A DNA stretch of 37,078 bases, from the NCBI RefSeq assembly GCF_025751555.1, contig NZ_JAOWLB010000030.1:1-37078 (forward strand), written 5' to 3'. The stretch comes from Ruegeria aquimaris. Lineage in GTDB: Bacteria; Pseudomonadota; Alphaproteobacteria; Rhodobacterales; Rhodobacteraceae. The notes under the pieces were generated by a model that had not been told where the DNA came from, did not search any database, and saw only the letters and a list, made by a program, of their open reading frames with translations. This document shows positions 6,978 to 16,665 of this stretch, piece after piece. The position numbers and the translations under genes were made by a program. The stretch's first letter is position 1, and every line of letters starts with the position of its first letter.

Positions 6978-9900
6978 TCAGAATATGAAGTCATTGGCAT
7001 CCATGTCACCGATCAGGGCATTCTTGACCGTGATTACCGACCCAGCCCGATCACTGATCGAGACATCTGCGCCGACCTGCTGCATCAGCCCGCCGGTCAG
7101 GTCGGCAAAACTGGTGATACCGGACATCGCTGACAGGTCGATCTTTTCATTGTCGTTGAACTCGTCGAAATCGATGATCACGTCGTCTTCCGAACCATCC
7201 GCGAAAATGAAGATGTCATCTCCGGCCCCGCCGGTCAGGGTATCATTCCCAATCCCACCGGTCAGGTGATCGTCTCCGTCACCGCCGTCGAAGGTGTTGT
7301 CTTCGGAGTTTCCGATCAGGTAGTCGTTCAGCTCCGTTCCCAACACGGCTTCTATCGAAGTGAAGGTGGCGATACCCCGCCATGGACCCACCCCCGGGGT
7401 CGCGTCAGCGGTGTCCTTGGTCCAGACTTGTGGGTCTGCATAGGTAAGATCAACCCAGATTGCGGATTCGAAGCCCGAGAAATCGGCAGTGTCGAAGTCG
7501 TCTCCCCCGTCCAGCTGGTCGAGATCGCCGGCATTGCTTTCCCAGAGGCGCAGAACGTCGTTGCCTCCACGGCCTTCCAGCGTATCGCTGCCCAGGCTAC
7601 CGGCAAGCAGGTTGTAGTCGTCGGAGCCACTCAACCAGTCATCGAAAGCCGTTCCGCGTATGATCTCGATTTCCACAAGATCAGCGATCGCCCGCCATGG
7701 ACCGGGCCCGGGTGTGCCGTCGCTGGTATCCTTTGTCCATACCTGATGGTCCACATAGTTCATGTCGACCCAGATTGCGGAGCCGAAGCCAGAGAAGTCA
7801 GCGGTATCCAGAAAATCGCCGCCGCTGCCGCCATCCAGAATATCGAAATCGCCCGCAGTGCTCTGCCACAGGTGCAACAGGTCGCCGCCATCGCCGCCCA
7901 GCAGGGTGTCACTGCCCAGGCCGCCCTGCAACGTGTCGTCGCCCGTACCACCGACCAGGACGTTGTCATTGCCATCACCCACGAACACGTCGTCTTCATC
8001 CGTGCCGGTAAGGTTCTCGATATTGCGCAGCTCGGCGATCTGCCGCCATGCTCCGACCCCGGGCGCGGCCTCGGTGGTGTCCTTGGTCCAGGCCTCGCCA
8101 TCGCCATAGGTCAGGTCGGCCCAGACCGCGACGCCCAGCCCCGAGAAATCGGCCGTGTCGGTGTCGGCGCCGCCATCGAGCGAGTCGAGATCGCCCGCAG
8201 TGCTCTGCCACAGGCGCAACAGGTCGCCGCCATCGCCGCCCAGCAGCGTGTCACTTCCCAGGCCGCCTTCCACGGTGTCGTCGCCCGCGCCGCCATCCAG
8301 GCGGTTGGCATTGCCATCGCCCACGAACACGTCGTCTTCACCCGTCCCGGTAAGGTTCTCGATGTTGCGCAGCTCGGCGATCTGCCGCCATGCTCCGACC
8401 CCGGGCGCGGCCTCGGTGCTGTCCTTCGTCCAGGCCTCGCCATCGCCATAGGTCAGGTCGACCCAGACCGCGACGCTCAGGCCCGAAAAATCGGCGGTGT
8501 CGGTGTCGGCGCCGCCATCGAGCGAGTCGAGATCGCCCGCCGTGCTCTGCCACAGGCGCAACAGGTCGTTGCCACTACCGCCCAGCAGGGTGTCATCGCC
8601 CAGGCCACCCTGCAACGTGTCGTCGCCCGTACCACCGAACAGGACGTTGTCATTGCCATCGCCCACGAGCACGTCGTCGTCATACGTGCCGGTGAGGTTC
8701 TCGATGTTGCGCAGTTCGGCGATCTGCCGCCACGGGCCGACCCCGGGCGCGGCCTCGGTGCTGTCCTTGGTCCAGGCCTCGCCATCGCCATAGGTCAGGT
8801 CGGCCCATACCGCGACGGTCAGCCCCGAGAAACTGGCAGTGTCGGTGTTGGCGCCGCCATCGAGCGAGTCGAGATCGCCCGCCGTGCTCTGCCACAGGTG
8901 CAACCGATCGTTACCGGCGCCGCCCAGCAGCGTGTCGTCGCCCAGGTAGCCCTGCAACGTGTCATCGCCCGAACCGCCGCTCAGGAGGTTGTCATTGCCG
9001 TCGCCAAGCAAGTAGTCACTGAAAACCGTGCCGGTGAGGTTCTCGATGTTGCGCAGTTCGGCGATCTGCCGCCAATTTACACCCCCGGGCGCGGCATCGG
9101 TGCTGTCCTTGGTCCAGGCCTGGCCTTCGTCATAGGTCAGGTCCGCCAGGACCGCGACGCCCAGGCCCGAGAAATCGGCCGTGTCGGTGTCGCCGCCGCC
9201 ATCGAGCGAGTCGAGATCGCCCGCAGTGCTCTGCCACAGGCGCAACAGGTCGTTGCCATCGCCGCCCAGCAGGGTGTCACTGGCCAGGCCTCCTTCCAGG
9301 GTGTCGTCGCCCGCGCCGCCGGCCAGGAGGTTGGCATTGCCATCGCCCACGAGCACGTCGTCTTCATCCGTCCCGGTAAGGTTCTCGATGTTGCGCAGCT
9401 CGGCGATCTGCCGCCATGCTCCGACCCCCGGCGCGGCTTCGGTGCTGTCCTTGGTCCAGGCTTCGCCATCGCTATAGGTCAGGTCGGCCCAGACCGCGAC
9501 GGTCAGGCCCGAGAAATCGGCCGTGTCGGTGTCGCCGCCGCCATCGAGCGAGTCGAGATCGCCCGCAGTGCTCTGCCACAGGCGCAACAGGTCGTTGCCG
9601 GCGCCGCCCAGCAGCGTGTCGTCGCCCAGGCCGCCCTGCAGCGTGTCATCACCCGCACCGCCGACCAGGACGTTGCCGCCACCATCACCCACGAACACGT
9701 CGTCTTCACCCGTCCCGGTAAGGTTCTCGATGTTGCGCAGCTCGGCGATCTGCCGCCATGCTCCGACCCCCGGCGCGGCTTCGGTCGTGTCCTTGGTCCA
9801 GGCTTCGCCATCGCTATAGGTCAGGTCGGCCCAGACCGCGACGGTCAGGCCCGAGAAATCGGCCGTGTCGGTGTCGGCGCCGCCATCGAGCGAGTCGAGA

Positions 9901-12900
9901 TCGCCCGCAGCGCTCTGCCACAGGCGCAACAGGTCGTTGCCACTGCCGCCCAGCAGGGTGTCGTCGCCCAAGCCGCCCCGGATCACGTCGTCATCAGCGC
10001 CACCGTCGATCACGTCAGTACCGGAATGGCCGGTCAGCGTATCATTTCCGCCCAGGCCGTTGATCTCGACGCGCTCGACGCTGGTCAACGCGATCTGGAA
10101 CAGGCCCAGATTGGTTCGCTCCAAGAGCAGGGGGTTAACGTTTTCAACGAAGGAAACGTCATCTCCGCCCCCATTGAAGAGGTTGACCCGTTGAGTATCG
10201 GTATCGCCGCCACCGTCGAATTCATCCGACCCGTCGCCATTGTTCCAGATCGCCAGATCGTTGCCATCGCCGCCCAGCAGGGTGTCATTGCCCGTCCGGC
10301 CTTGCAGGGTGTCGTCGCCCGCGCCGCCGTTCAGGAGGTTGTCGTTGCCATCGCCATACAAGTAGTCACTGAAAACCGTGCCGGTGAGGTTCTCGATATT
10401 GCGCAGCTCGGCGATCTGCCGCCATGCTCCGATCCCGGGTACGGCCTCGGTCGTGTCCTTGGTCCAGGCCTCGCCATCGCCATAGGTCAGGTCGGCCCAG
10501 ACCGCGACACCCAGGCCCGAGAAATCGGCGGTGTCGGTGTCGGCGCCGCCATCGAGCGAGTCGAGATCGCCCGCGGTGCTCTCCCATAGACGCAACAGGT
10601 CGTTGCCATCGCCGCCCAGCAGGGTGTCGTCGCCCGCCCGGCCCTGCAGCGTGTCATCACCCGCGCCGCCGTCCAGGAGGTTGTCATTGTCATCGCCAAG
10701 CAGGTTGTCGTCGAAAGCCGTGCCGGTGACGTCTTCGATCGAGACCAGATCGGCAAGCTGCCGCCAGGCACCCTGTCCTGATATGGCGTCACCGGTATCC
10801 TGGGTCCAGGCCTCGCCCAGCCCCGATCCGCCTCCGCCTTCCAGATCCACCAGAACTGCGGCATCGAACAACGAGAAATCCGCGGCATCCTGACCGGTGC
10901 CGCCGTTCAGAGTGTCGATCTCGCCCGGGGTGCTGCTGAAGAGTTGCAGCGTGTCGTCGCCGCCTTCGCCCTGGAGATTGTCGCTGCCACCGGTGCCGCC
11001 ATTCAGGATGTTCTGGGCGGAATCCCCGATCAGCCAGTCCGCAAAGGCGGTGCCATGCAGGTTTTCCACCGAAAACAGGTCGCCCAGGACACGCCATGAA
11101 CCTACGCCCGGCGCGGCGCTCTCTGTATCCCTGGTCCAGATCGCTTCCTGCGTATAATCCAGATCAACCCATACGGCGGCGGAAAAGTCGTCGAAATCCG
11201 CGGTATCGGAACCCGACCCGCCATTCATCGAATCGAAATCGCCCGGCGCGCTTTCCCAAAGCCTCAGGACGTCATCATTCGAGCCGCCGTTCAGCGTATC
11301 GCTGCCCGGCCCGCCATCGAGCGTGTCGTCACCCGACCCGCCGTTCAGTTCGTCATCGCCCGCATCGCCCCGGAGCAGGTCGTTTTCGCCAAGGCCCAGG
11401 ATCGTGTCGTCGCCCCCGTAACCGCGCAGGTCGTTGGCGGTCTGGTCCCCGGTGATATAGTCGTCGACGACGACGGCAGAGTCGCCGACCATGTCGACCA
11501 GCAGGGCGATCGCCTCATCGGCCTGTACCAGACCATGGCCGGTCAGGTTGTCATACCCGACGTCGAACCCGCTGGTTCCCGGGTCGTCCATGTCGATGCC
11601 GCTGGCCCGCAGCGCGTCATAGACCTGTTCGGGCGTGGCGCCGGGCACCCGTTCCAGCATCAGCGCCGCGATGGCGGCCACATGCGGGGCCGCCGCCGAG
11701 GTCCCCGAGAAATTCGGCAGGCCGTTGCTGTCCCGGTCGCCTCCAAAGAAGGTGTTGTCGGTGCCGTCCACCCCGGTCACGTCGACGCGCTGGCGGGTTT
11801 CCGGCGTGGCAAGCCGGGTGCCGTTCACGTCGAACAGGATCGGGCTGTCGCCGAACGAGGTGAAGGTTTCGGCCACCGGCGGGGTGACCCCAAAGGCAGG
11901 GGTCTGCTGGTAATAGGCCGCCGCCACGCCCAGGCCGCCTTCGGCTGAACTGTGCCCATAGGAGGGACCCGATCCGGTGTGATATTCGGCATCCAGCGTG
12001 CCGCCCGTGAAATCGACATATTGCAGCAGGCCTGGCACCGGCCCGTCCCAGCCCTGGATGACAAGCTCAAAGGTGAAGCTTGATATGGAATAGGGGTTGT
12101 ATACTTGGAGAATTTCAACCGGGTCCCCACCCATGTTATTGCTTGATCCCCCCGTAACGACACTGCCATTAAACAGAACATAAAAATCGACATCGCTCTG
12201 GGACCCGCCCGACCCCGGCGCCCCGGTCAGGAAGGACTGGTCCCATTGCAGAACAATCAGGGCCTCTTCCCCGGGGCCAAGAACGAAGGACTGCCGCGTG
12301 TCCACCCCGGGGCCGGGATCGAAATCATGCCACAGGTCCTGTCCTCCTGTCCCGATGATCGACATCAGCTGCGGGTCCGAAACGAAGCGCCCCTCGCTGC
12401 GATAGGAGGACCGGGCCTCATTTCCGGCCGAGGAGAAATAGGCCACCCCGTCCGCGGCGACCTGATCCACGGCCTGTGCCACGATCCCGTCCTGGAACAT
12501 CGGTTCGAAGAAATAGATGATGTCGTCGACAACGACATCCGAGATGGCGCCAAGCTCCAGGATGCCATTGGCGAAATCCGCCATCCCGTTGAAGGCGGTG
12601 TGAAAGGCAAGGTCCGCGCCCGGCGCGAGGTCATGCACAAGCTGCGCCATGGCCCGGCCTTCGTCGCTGCCGCCACTGGCCATATCGTCGAGAATGGTGA
12701 TGCCCGCCGGAAGATCGCCCGTGCCGATATCGGTGGCATAGCCGCCCAGATTGTCGAAACTGTCGGACAGGATACCGACCGTGGTGCCGGCCCCGGTCAC
12801 GCTGTCATTGCCAAAGGCGACATCCACCGCGTGGCCCTGGTAGGCCTGGCTCAGCACCGATCCCGCATTGGCCATGGCATAGGAGGGCATCGCAAAGGCA

Positions 12901-13259
12901 AGGCCCTGAACCAAATTCAGCGCCCCCAGCATCTCCAGCGGCACCAGCGCGCTGACGACGTTGGAAAAGGTCGAGATATTCGACGCCCCCAGCGACTGGA
13001 GCTGCGCCACCACCCCGCCAACGTCGTCTGTCGCCGTGATATCGACCACGATGGAGCCATTCTGGATCGGCGCGCTCGAGTTGGACGAGACGAACCCGGC
13101 CAGCGCCTCTTGGTGCGAACCGGGCAGGCTGTTGCGCATATATGCCTGTGTCAGGAACTGGGAGACCTCCCGTTCGATGCTGTCCAGACCAAGCCAGAGC
13201 TTCTGATTGACCGGTTTTCCGGTTGCGGGCAAATTTATTTGCGGCAGGTTGACAGACAT
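6978..13259 (-). CDS. Secreted S8/S53-like serine protease with RTX repeats
   Basis: The 2093-residue protein has no Sec signal. It ends in nonapeptide calcium repeats and a hydrophobic DFIF tail, as in type I secretion substrates. The peptidase domain covers roughly residues 155-590. D166 lies in GILSDSFD, N280 in SSAGN would form the oxyanion hole, and S521 lies in NFSGTSAAAPH. At the place of the subtilisin HGT motif the sequence reads SDEGRAM (E200), so His appears replaced by Glu, as in sedolisin-like enzymes. From residue about 610 to 2070, GGxGxDxL calcium loops alternate with eleven copies of a segment ending VWxDLxY...WTKDT...WRxIAxL. No type I exporter genes are nearby. GAGAGGA precedes the ATG. 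It diverges from the methyltransferase gene at 13596. Confidence 0.9.
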   Translation of the reverse strand: MSVNLPQINLPATGKPVNQKLWLGLDSIEREVSQFLTQAYMRNSLPGSHQEALAGFVSSNSSAPIQNGSIVVDITATDDVGGVVAQLQSLGASNISTFSNVVSALVPLEMLGALNLVQGLAFAMPSYAMANAGSVLSQAYQGHAVDVAFGNDSVTGAGTTVGILSDSFDNLGGYATDIGTGDLPAGITILDDMASGGSDEGRAMAQLVHDLAPGADLAFHTAFNGMADFANGILELGAISDVVVDDIIYFFEPMFQDGIVAQAVDQVAADGVAYFSSAGNEARSSYRSEGRFVSDPQLMSIIGTGGQDLWHDFDPGPGVDTRQSFVLGPGEEALIVLQWDQSFLTGAPGSGGSQSDVDFYVLFNGSVVTGGSSNNMGGDPVEILQVYNPYSISSFTFELVIQGWDGPVPGLLQYVDFTGGTLDAEYHTGSGPSYGHSSAEGGLGVAAAYYQQTPAFGVTPPVAETFTSFGDSPILFDVNGTRLATPETRQRVDVTGVDGTDNTFFGGDRDSNGLPNFSGTSAAAPHVAAIAALMLERVPGATPEQVYDALRASGIDMDDPGTSGFDVGYDNLTGHGLVQADEAIALLVDMVGDSAVVVDDYITGDQTANDLRGYGGDDTILGLGENDLLRGDAGDDELNGGSGDDTLDGGPGSDTLNGGSNDDVLRLWESAPGDFDSMNGGSGSDTADFDDFSAAVWVDLDYTQEAIWTRDTESAAPGVGSWRVLGDLFSVENLHGTAFADWLIGDSAQNILNGGTGGSDNLQGEGGDDTLQLFSSTPGEIDTLNGGTGQDAADFSLFDAAVLVDLEGGGGSGLGEAWTQDTGDAISGQGAWRQLADLVSIEDVTGTAFDDNLLGDDNDNLLDGGAGDDTLQGRAGDDTLLGGDGNDLLRLWESTAGDLDSLDGGADTDTADFSGLGVAVWADLTYGDGEAWTKDTTEAVPGIGAWRQIAELRNIENLTGTVFSDYLYGDGNDNLLNGGAGDDTLQGRTGNDTLLGGDGNDLAIWNNGDGSDEFDGGGDTDTQRVNLFNGGGDDVSFVENVNPLLLERTNLGLFQIALTSVERVEINGLGGNDTLTGHSGTDVIDGGADDDVIRGGLGDDTLLGGSGNDLLRLWQSAAGDLDSLDGGADTDTADFSGLTVAVWADLTYSDGEAWTKDTTEAAPGVGAWRQIAELRNIENLTGTGEDDVFVGDGGGNVLVGGAGDDTLQGGLGDDTLLGGAGNDLLRLWQSTAGDLDSLDGGGDTDTADFSGLTVAVWADLTYSDGEAWTKDSTEAAPGVGAWRQIAELRNIENLTGTDEDDVLVGDGNANLLAGGAGDDTLEGGLASDTLLGGDGNDLLRLWQSTAGDLDSLDGGGDTDTADFSGLGVAVLADLTYDEGQAWTKDSTDAAPGGVNWRQIAELRNIENLTGTVFSDYLLGDGNDNLLSGGSGDDTLQGYLGDDTLLGGAGNDRLHLWQSTAGDLDSLDGGANTDTASFSGLTVAVWADLTYGDGEAWTKDSTEAAPGVGPWRQIAELRNIENLTGTYDDDVLVGDGNDNVLFGGTGDDTLQGGLGDDTLLGGSGNDLLRLWQSTAGDLDSLDGGADTDTADFSGLSVAVWVDLTYGDGEAWTKDSTEAAPGVGAWRQIAELRNIENLTGTGEDDVFVGDGNANRLDGGAGDDTVEGGLGSDTLLGGDGGDLLRLWQSTAGDLDSLDGGADTDTADFSGLGVAVWADLTYGDGEAWTKDTTEAAPGVGAWRQIAELRNIENLTGTDEDDVFVGDGNDNVLVGGTGDDTLQGGLGSDTLLGGDGGDLLHLWQSTAGDFDILDGGSGGDFLDTADFSGFGSAIWVDMNYVDHQVWTKDTSDGTPGPGPWRAIADLVEIEIIRGTAFDDWLSGSDDYNLLAGSLGSDTLEGRGGNDVLRLWESNAGDLDQLDGGDDFDTADFSGFESAIWVDLTYADPQVWTKDTADATPGVGPWRGIATFTSIEAVLGTELNDYLIGNSEDNTFDGGDGDDHLTGGIGNDTLTGGAGDDIFIFADGSEDDVIIDFDEFNDNEKIDLSAMSGITSFADLTGGLMQQVGADVSISDRAGSVITVKNALIGDMDANDFIF
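7849..9900 (-). repeat. Six 342-bp tandem repeats inside the RTX protease gene
   Basis: The same sequence recurs at exactly 342-base intervals. For example, the anchor GCCATCG of the GCCATCGAGCGAGTCGAGAT block ends at 8178, 8520, 8862, 9204, 9546 and 9888. A further copy at 10554 is offset by a shorter unit. Each unit encodes 114 residues: two or three RTX calcium loops plus a roughly 55-residue spacer. More diverged units continue to about 7350 on one side and about 11260 on the other, for eleven in total. All spacings keep the reading frame. Neighbouring copies differ by only scattered substitutions, pointing to recent amplification or gene conversion. Confidence 0.9.
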
Positions 13260-13595
13260 GGAATTCCTCTCCCGTTCGAAATGGCCCTGCCCATCGTGCG
13301 GCGGTCAGACAAGGGAGGCTGACAATGGATCGTGACATTTCGGCAAAATATTCGATGCATTATTAACAAGTTTTTTGAAAAAACAATGATTGACAATGGC
13401 TTGCATGCATGAATGCGAAAGCTCTCCGGTTGGTGCCGTGACGGGTGGGTCGAAGGGCGGGTCCTTGCCGGACGTTCCGGGGCAAGGTGACCTTTCCTGT
13501 CGACATGGCTAGAGAGAGAAAAAAACGGTGCGCAAATCAGCCGGGTAGCCGGTGAAACATGCTTTGCGAACGGTAAGTGCGATGGAGATGAGCAG
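13260..13595. promoter_or_regulatory. Divergent control region, AT-rich
   Basis: These 336 bases separate two divergent start codons and contain no credible gene. An AT-rich island at about 13340-13400 stands out from the GC-rich surroundings and includes GTTTTTT-G-AAAAAAC (13370-13384), a near-perfect palindrome. A TTGACA occurs at 13391 on the plus strand, but I see no convincing -10 box at the right distance. Promoters for both genes probably lie here; exact boxes are uncertain. Confidence 0.4.
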
Positions 13596-14315
13596 ATGAC
13601 AGAGGATCTTGCCACGGCCTATGACAAGCGTGTCATGAAAGGGGCGGCGCAGGATTTCCTGCGGCAGGTCGGCCATACGGAAGGCGGTGCTCCGATCACG
13701 GACAGGCAGCTTGCCGCGATGACGGGTGATCTGGAAACCCTTCTGGATCTTGATCCGTCAGATCGTTTGCTGGACCTGTGCTGTGGGAACGGGGCGGTGA
13801 CCGTGCGGCTGGCGCCGCGCGTGGCGGCCTGCACGGGTCTGGATCTGTCGGGGCACCTGATCGATGTGGCGCGCAAATACAACGCGCCGGTCAATACCAC
13901 ATATCAGCAGGCGGACCTTAAGCGGCTGGCACAGGTACCACCGCTGGAGCCGGAACCTTTCTCGAAGGTTCTGATGCATGCGGCCTTGCAACATTTCCGC
14001 CCGGCGGACCTGGAGCCGCTGTTGCGCGCGATCCTGGCGCGCTGTGGGCCGGACCCGGTCATCGTTTTTGGTTTCGTGCCGGAGCATGGCAAGCAGAAAG
14101 CCCTGTTCAGCACGCTGCGCAAGCGGTTGTACCGGACCTATCTGCAGGTAACGGGACAGGATATCTTTGGCCATTGGTGGTCCCGGCGGGATCTGGAGAC
14201 GGTCGCCGACAAGCTGGGACTGAGCTGTTCGTTCCACCCCGTCGATGCCAGCCTTGCAGCGGCGGCCTATCGTTTCAATGTGCGGATGTCGGTTGCGTCT
14301 CGTTCAAAGGGGTAA
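13596..14315 (+). CDS. Class I SAM-dependent methyltransferase
   Basis: This 239-residue protein has a clear SAM motif I, LLDLCCGNG, at residues 58-66. GLDLSGHLIDVAR follows as the acidic second strand (motif II), and a VLMHAALQHF segment matches the post-motif region of methyltransferase type 11/12 domains. A GGAG eight bases before the ATG supports the start. The last 49 bases overlap tail-to-tail with the convergent glycosyltransferase-like gene. The substrate is unknown. Given neighbours that transfer sugar, amino, acyl and sulfate groups, a glycan or small-molecule O- or N-methylation is the most natural guess. Confidence 0.8.
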   Translation: MTEDLATAYDKRVMKGAAQDFLRQVGHTEGGAPITDRQLAAMTGDLETLLDLDPSDRLLDLCCGNGAVTVRLAPRVAACTGLDLSGHLIDVARKYNAPVNTTYQQADLKRLAQVPPLEPEPFSKVLMHAALQHFRPADLEPLLRAILARCGPDPVIVFGFVPEHGKQKALFSTLRKRLYRTYLQVTGQDIFGHWWSRRDLETVADKLGLSCSFHPVDASLAAAAYRFNVRMSVASRSKG

Positions 14316-15232
14316 TGCCCAGCGGTCACAGCACGCACATGCGCCTGAAAGACCGCATTGGATCCTGTCAGGGCAAGACCCATAAATCTGTCGAATTCGT
14401 CCCGGGATGCGAATATCCGGTCCCGCCGGAACAGGTTCTGCCGCAGATAGTGCAGGAAAACGATTTCCTCGAGGTCGTCCGGGTACAGCGTATCGGCTCT
14501 CGGATCGTTCGGGAAATTGTATCGCATCGGGAGGGCGCGGGTTTCCAGGCCGGCTCTGTCCGCGGCCAGGGGCACTTCGACCTGCGGGCCCCACCAAGGT
14601 CCGACACATGCGTGCAGAGCTTCACGGATATCCGCGGCTGCGCGGCAAAAGGCGCCAAGGCTTTTCGGGGGGCCGGCCAGCACCCCGTAGTTGATGTAGA
14701 AAGGAGCCTGGGGCGGCGTGTGGAGAGGGGTAAGCGTATAGCGGTAGGGGCGTTTTATGTCATGCCCCAGGATCTCCTGGGCAATCCGTGGCCAGTCCAC
14801 ATCTGGCAGACGGTCTTTAAGCTTACGTCCTTCAAGCGGAAAGTGGAAATGCGCGATCACCCCTCCGAGGGCCGAGCGGGCCATCAGGTCGAGAGCCATC
14901 TCGCGGAATGGCCGGATCGGAGCAACATCCGCATCGCAGAGGAATGCCAGATCGCAATCGGGCCGGATCAGTTCGAACCGCTTGAGATGCTGGGCAGCAT
15001 AACCTTCCGCCACAGGGTCCCCCGACGCGGAATACGCCCAAGCCACTTCGATACCTTCGAAATACGGCTTCCAGCGTTCGGGCAGTTCTTCCGTCTCGGG
15101 ATCCCCGAACACCGCCACCAGCCGCGATTTTGCATATTCACCGCCCAGAGCGTTGAGGCACAAGCGAAAGAACGCGATCTGCCCGCAGAAACCGTCCGTA
15201 AGACTCGCGGCGATGAGAAAGTCGTATTTCAT
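14267..15232 (-). CDS. GT-A-like glycosyltransferase-type protein
   Basis: The 321-residue protein begins with a strand pattern of a GT-A fold. LAFLCDADVAPIRPF places a DxD motif at residues 100-102, where nucleotide-sugar glycosyltransferases bind the metal and sugar diphosphate. FYINYGVLAGP near residues 188-198 resembles the 'NAG/NSGV' acceptor-side segment of several such families. Length and motifs fit a cytoplasmic glycosyltransferase, but I do not recognise a specific family, so the assignment stays general. It diverges from the aminotransferase gene across about 205-225 bp and overlaps the methyltransferase gene by 49 bp at its 3' end. Confidence 0.6.
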   Translation of the reverse strand: MKYDFLIAASLTDGFCGQIAFFRLCLNALGGEYAKSRLVAVFGDPETEELPERWKPYFEGIEVAWAYSASGDPVAEGYAAQHLKRFELIRPDCDLAFLCDADVAPIRPFREMALDLMARSALGGVIAHFHFPLEGRKLKDRLPDVDWPRIAQEILGHDIKRPYRYTLTPLHTPPQAPFYINYGVLAGPPKSLGAFCRAAADIREALHACVGPWWGPQVEVPLAADRAGLETRALPMRYNFPNDPRADTLYPDDLEEIVFLHYLRQNLFRRDRIFASRDEFDRFMGLALTGSNAVFQAHVRAVTAGHYPFERDATDIRTLKR

Positions 15233-15456
15233 CGAATGCTTCTTTCGATCAATGTTTGACAGGTTTCAATCTCCACGCGGTATATCTCATCTTGCAGCAG
15301 CCGCAGCCACCGCTATCGGGCCAAATCCGTGTCTTTCGCGAAGTTTGCAACCGCTGCAAGGCTGCTATAGACCCGAGATGAAAGACCTTTGGTTTTCCAA
15401 CAGTTTGATTACTCGGGATATCCCGCAGACAACGGATTGTGAAAGATGGATCCAGC
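15233..15456. promoter_or_regulatory. Divergent intergenic region with a weak promoter candidate
   Basis: This gap separates the leftward glycosyltransferase-like gene from the rightward aminotransferase gene. A TTGACA at 15256-15261 and TATATC at 15281-15286 are 19 bases apart, which is long for a housekeeping promoter. No strong inverted repeat was noticed. Confidence 0.25.
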
Positions 15457-16659
15457 ATGACGCCCAAACGCAGGGTAGACAACCTGGCGCTCTTTGGTGG
15501 AGAACGCCTGTTTTCCGAACCGCGGCATGTGAACAAGCCCAATTCTCCTCCACGGGAACTTTTCGATCGTTATCTGGACACAGCCTGGAGCGCCGCCTGG
15601 TTCTCGAATGATGGCCCGCTGCTGCGCCGCTTCGAAGCCCGCCTGTGCGAACAGTTCGACGTAAGGCATTGCATCGTCACCTGCAACGCAACCGCCGCTC
15701 TGGACATAGTATTGCAGGCGCTGCGGCTGCCTCCCGGCGGCGAGGTCATTCTGCCTTCATATACGTTTGTCTCTACGGCCAACCTGCTCCGGCTTGCGGG
15801 GCTGAAGCCGGTCTTCTGCGATATTGCCGCCGACAGCATGAATGCCGACCCAGAGCAATGCGCGCGCCTGATATCCTCCGATACGGTCGCCATCATCCCC
15901 ACACATGTCTGGGGGGTGCCCTGTGATATCGACGCGCTCGAGGCCTTGAGCGACCAGTCCGGCGTGCCGCTGCTTTTCGACGCGGCTCATGCCTATGGGG
16001 CCGTTCATGGGACCCGTCGGATTGGCGGTTTTGGGCTGGCCGAGATATTCAGCCTGCACGCCACCAAGGCGCTGCATGCCTTCGAGGGAGGGATCATTGC
16101 GACGGATGACGATGCGCTGGCCGACGACCTTCGCTTGCGCCGGAACTTCGGGTTTTCGGGCAACGACCAGGTGGACCTGCCCGGGGTCAATGCGAAGATG
16201 TCCGAGGCACATGCCGCCATGGGCCTTGCGAACCTGGATGTGTTTGCGCGGACAATCGCCGCCAGCCGCCTCTGTCACGAGACGTATGAGCAAGGGTTGC
16301 GGGGCATTCCCGGTCTGGTTCTGCGCATGCCGGATCCCGCATCGCAGCCCAACTATCACTACGTTGTGGCCGAGCTGGACGCCCAGCAGTTCGGGATGGA
16401 CCGCGATACGCTGACCAGGCTTCTGTTCGCCGAAAACATCTGGGCGCGCCGGTATTTCTATCCCGGGGTGCATCGGATGACGCCGCATCTTCCCCTTGCT
16501 CCGCAAGCCCCCGTTTCCTTGCCGCAGACCGAAAGGGCCTGCAACAGGGTTCTGGTCCTGCCCGCCGGGGCCGCGATCGATCTCGATGATGTCAGGGCGA
16601 TCTGCACCCTGCTTCGGTTCATTTCCGAAAACGCCGCAGTCATCGCCGGCCGCAGCTGA
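15457..16659 (+). CDS. DegT/DnrJ/EryC1/StrS-family PLP aminotransferase
   Basis: The fold markers of a sugar aminotransferase are present. A phosphate-binding TCNATAALD segment lies near residues 75-83. DAAHAYGA contains the Asp that contacts the pyridine nitrogen. SLHATKALHAFEGG carries the Schiff-base lysine (residue 204 from the chosen ATG). Such enzymes transaminate keto-sugars to amino-sugars, usually on a nucleotide carrier, for polysaccharides or glycosylated products; some members are dehydratases, but the lysine here argues for a transaminase. The frame also opens at a GTG (15439). I chose the ATG at 15457 because GGA lies at a normal distance. It ends six bases from the convergent acyltransferase gene. 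Confidence 0.85.
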   Translation: MTPKRRVDNLALFGGERLFSEPRHVNKPNSPPRELFDRYLDTAWSAAWFSNDGPLLRRFEARLCEQFDVRHCIVTCNATAALDIVLQALRLPPGGEVILPSYTFVSTANLLRLAGLKPVFCDIAADSMNADPEQCARLISSDTVAIIPTHVWGVPCDIDALEALSDQSGVPLLFDAAHAYGAVHGTRRIGGFGLAEIFSLHATKALHAFEGGIIATDDDALADDLRLRRNFGFSGNDQVDLPGVNAKMSEAHAAMGLANLDVFARTIAASRLCHETYEQGLRGIPGLVLRMPDPASQPNYHYVVAELDAQQFGMDRDTLTRLLFAENIWARRYFYPGVHRMTPHLPLAPQAPVSLPQTERACNRVLVLPAGAAIDLDDVRAICTLLRFISENAAVIAGRS

Positions 16660-16665
16660 ACCGCT

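Noticed and set aside
7266-10589. An 1107-codon plus-strand frame across the RTX repeats
   Set aside because: It mirrors the 342-base repeat and shows repeating IAIGQVGPDRD-type peptides only because the repeat length is a multiple of three. The minus strand encodes true calcium loops.
7849-10600. CRISPR or satellite array
   Set aside because: The repeats are 342 bases, in frame, without spacers, and encode protein.
12246-13322. A 358-codon plus-strand frame opposite the protease domain
   Set aside because: It is antisense to conserved catalytic motifs and lacks domain features or a ribosome binding site.
14267-14315. A 49-base tail-to-tail overlap as an error
   Set aside because: Both proteins keep coherent C-termini, and such overlaps are common in compact genomes.
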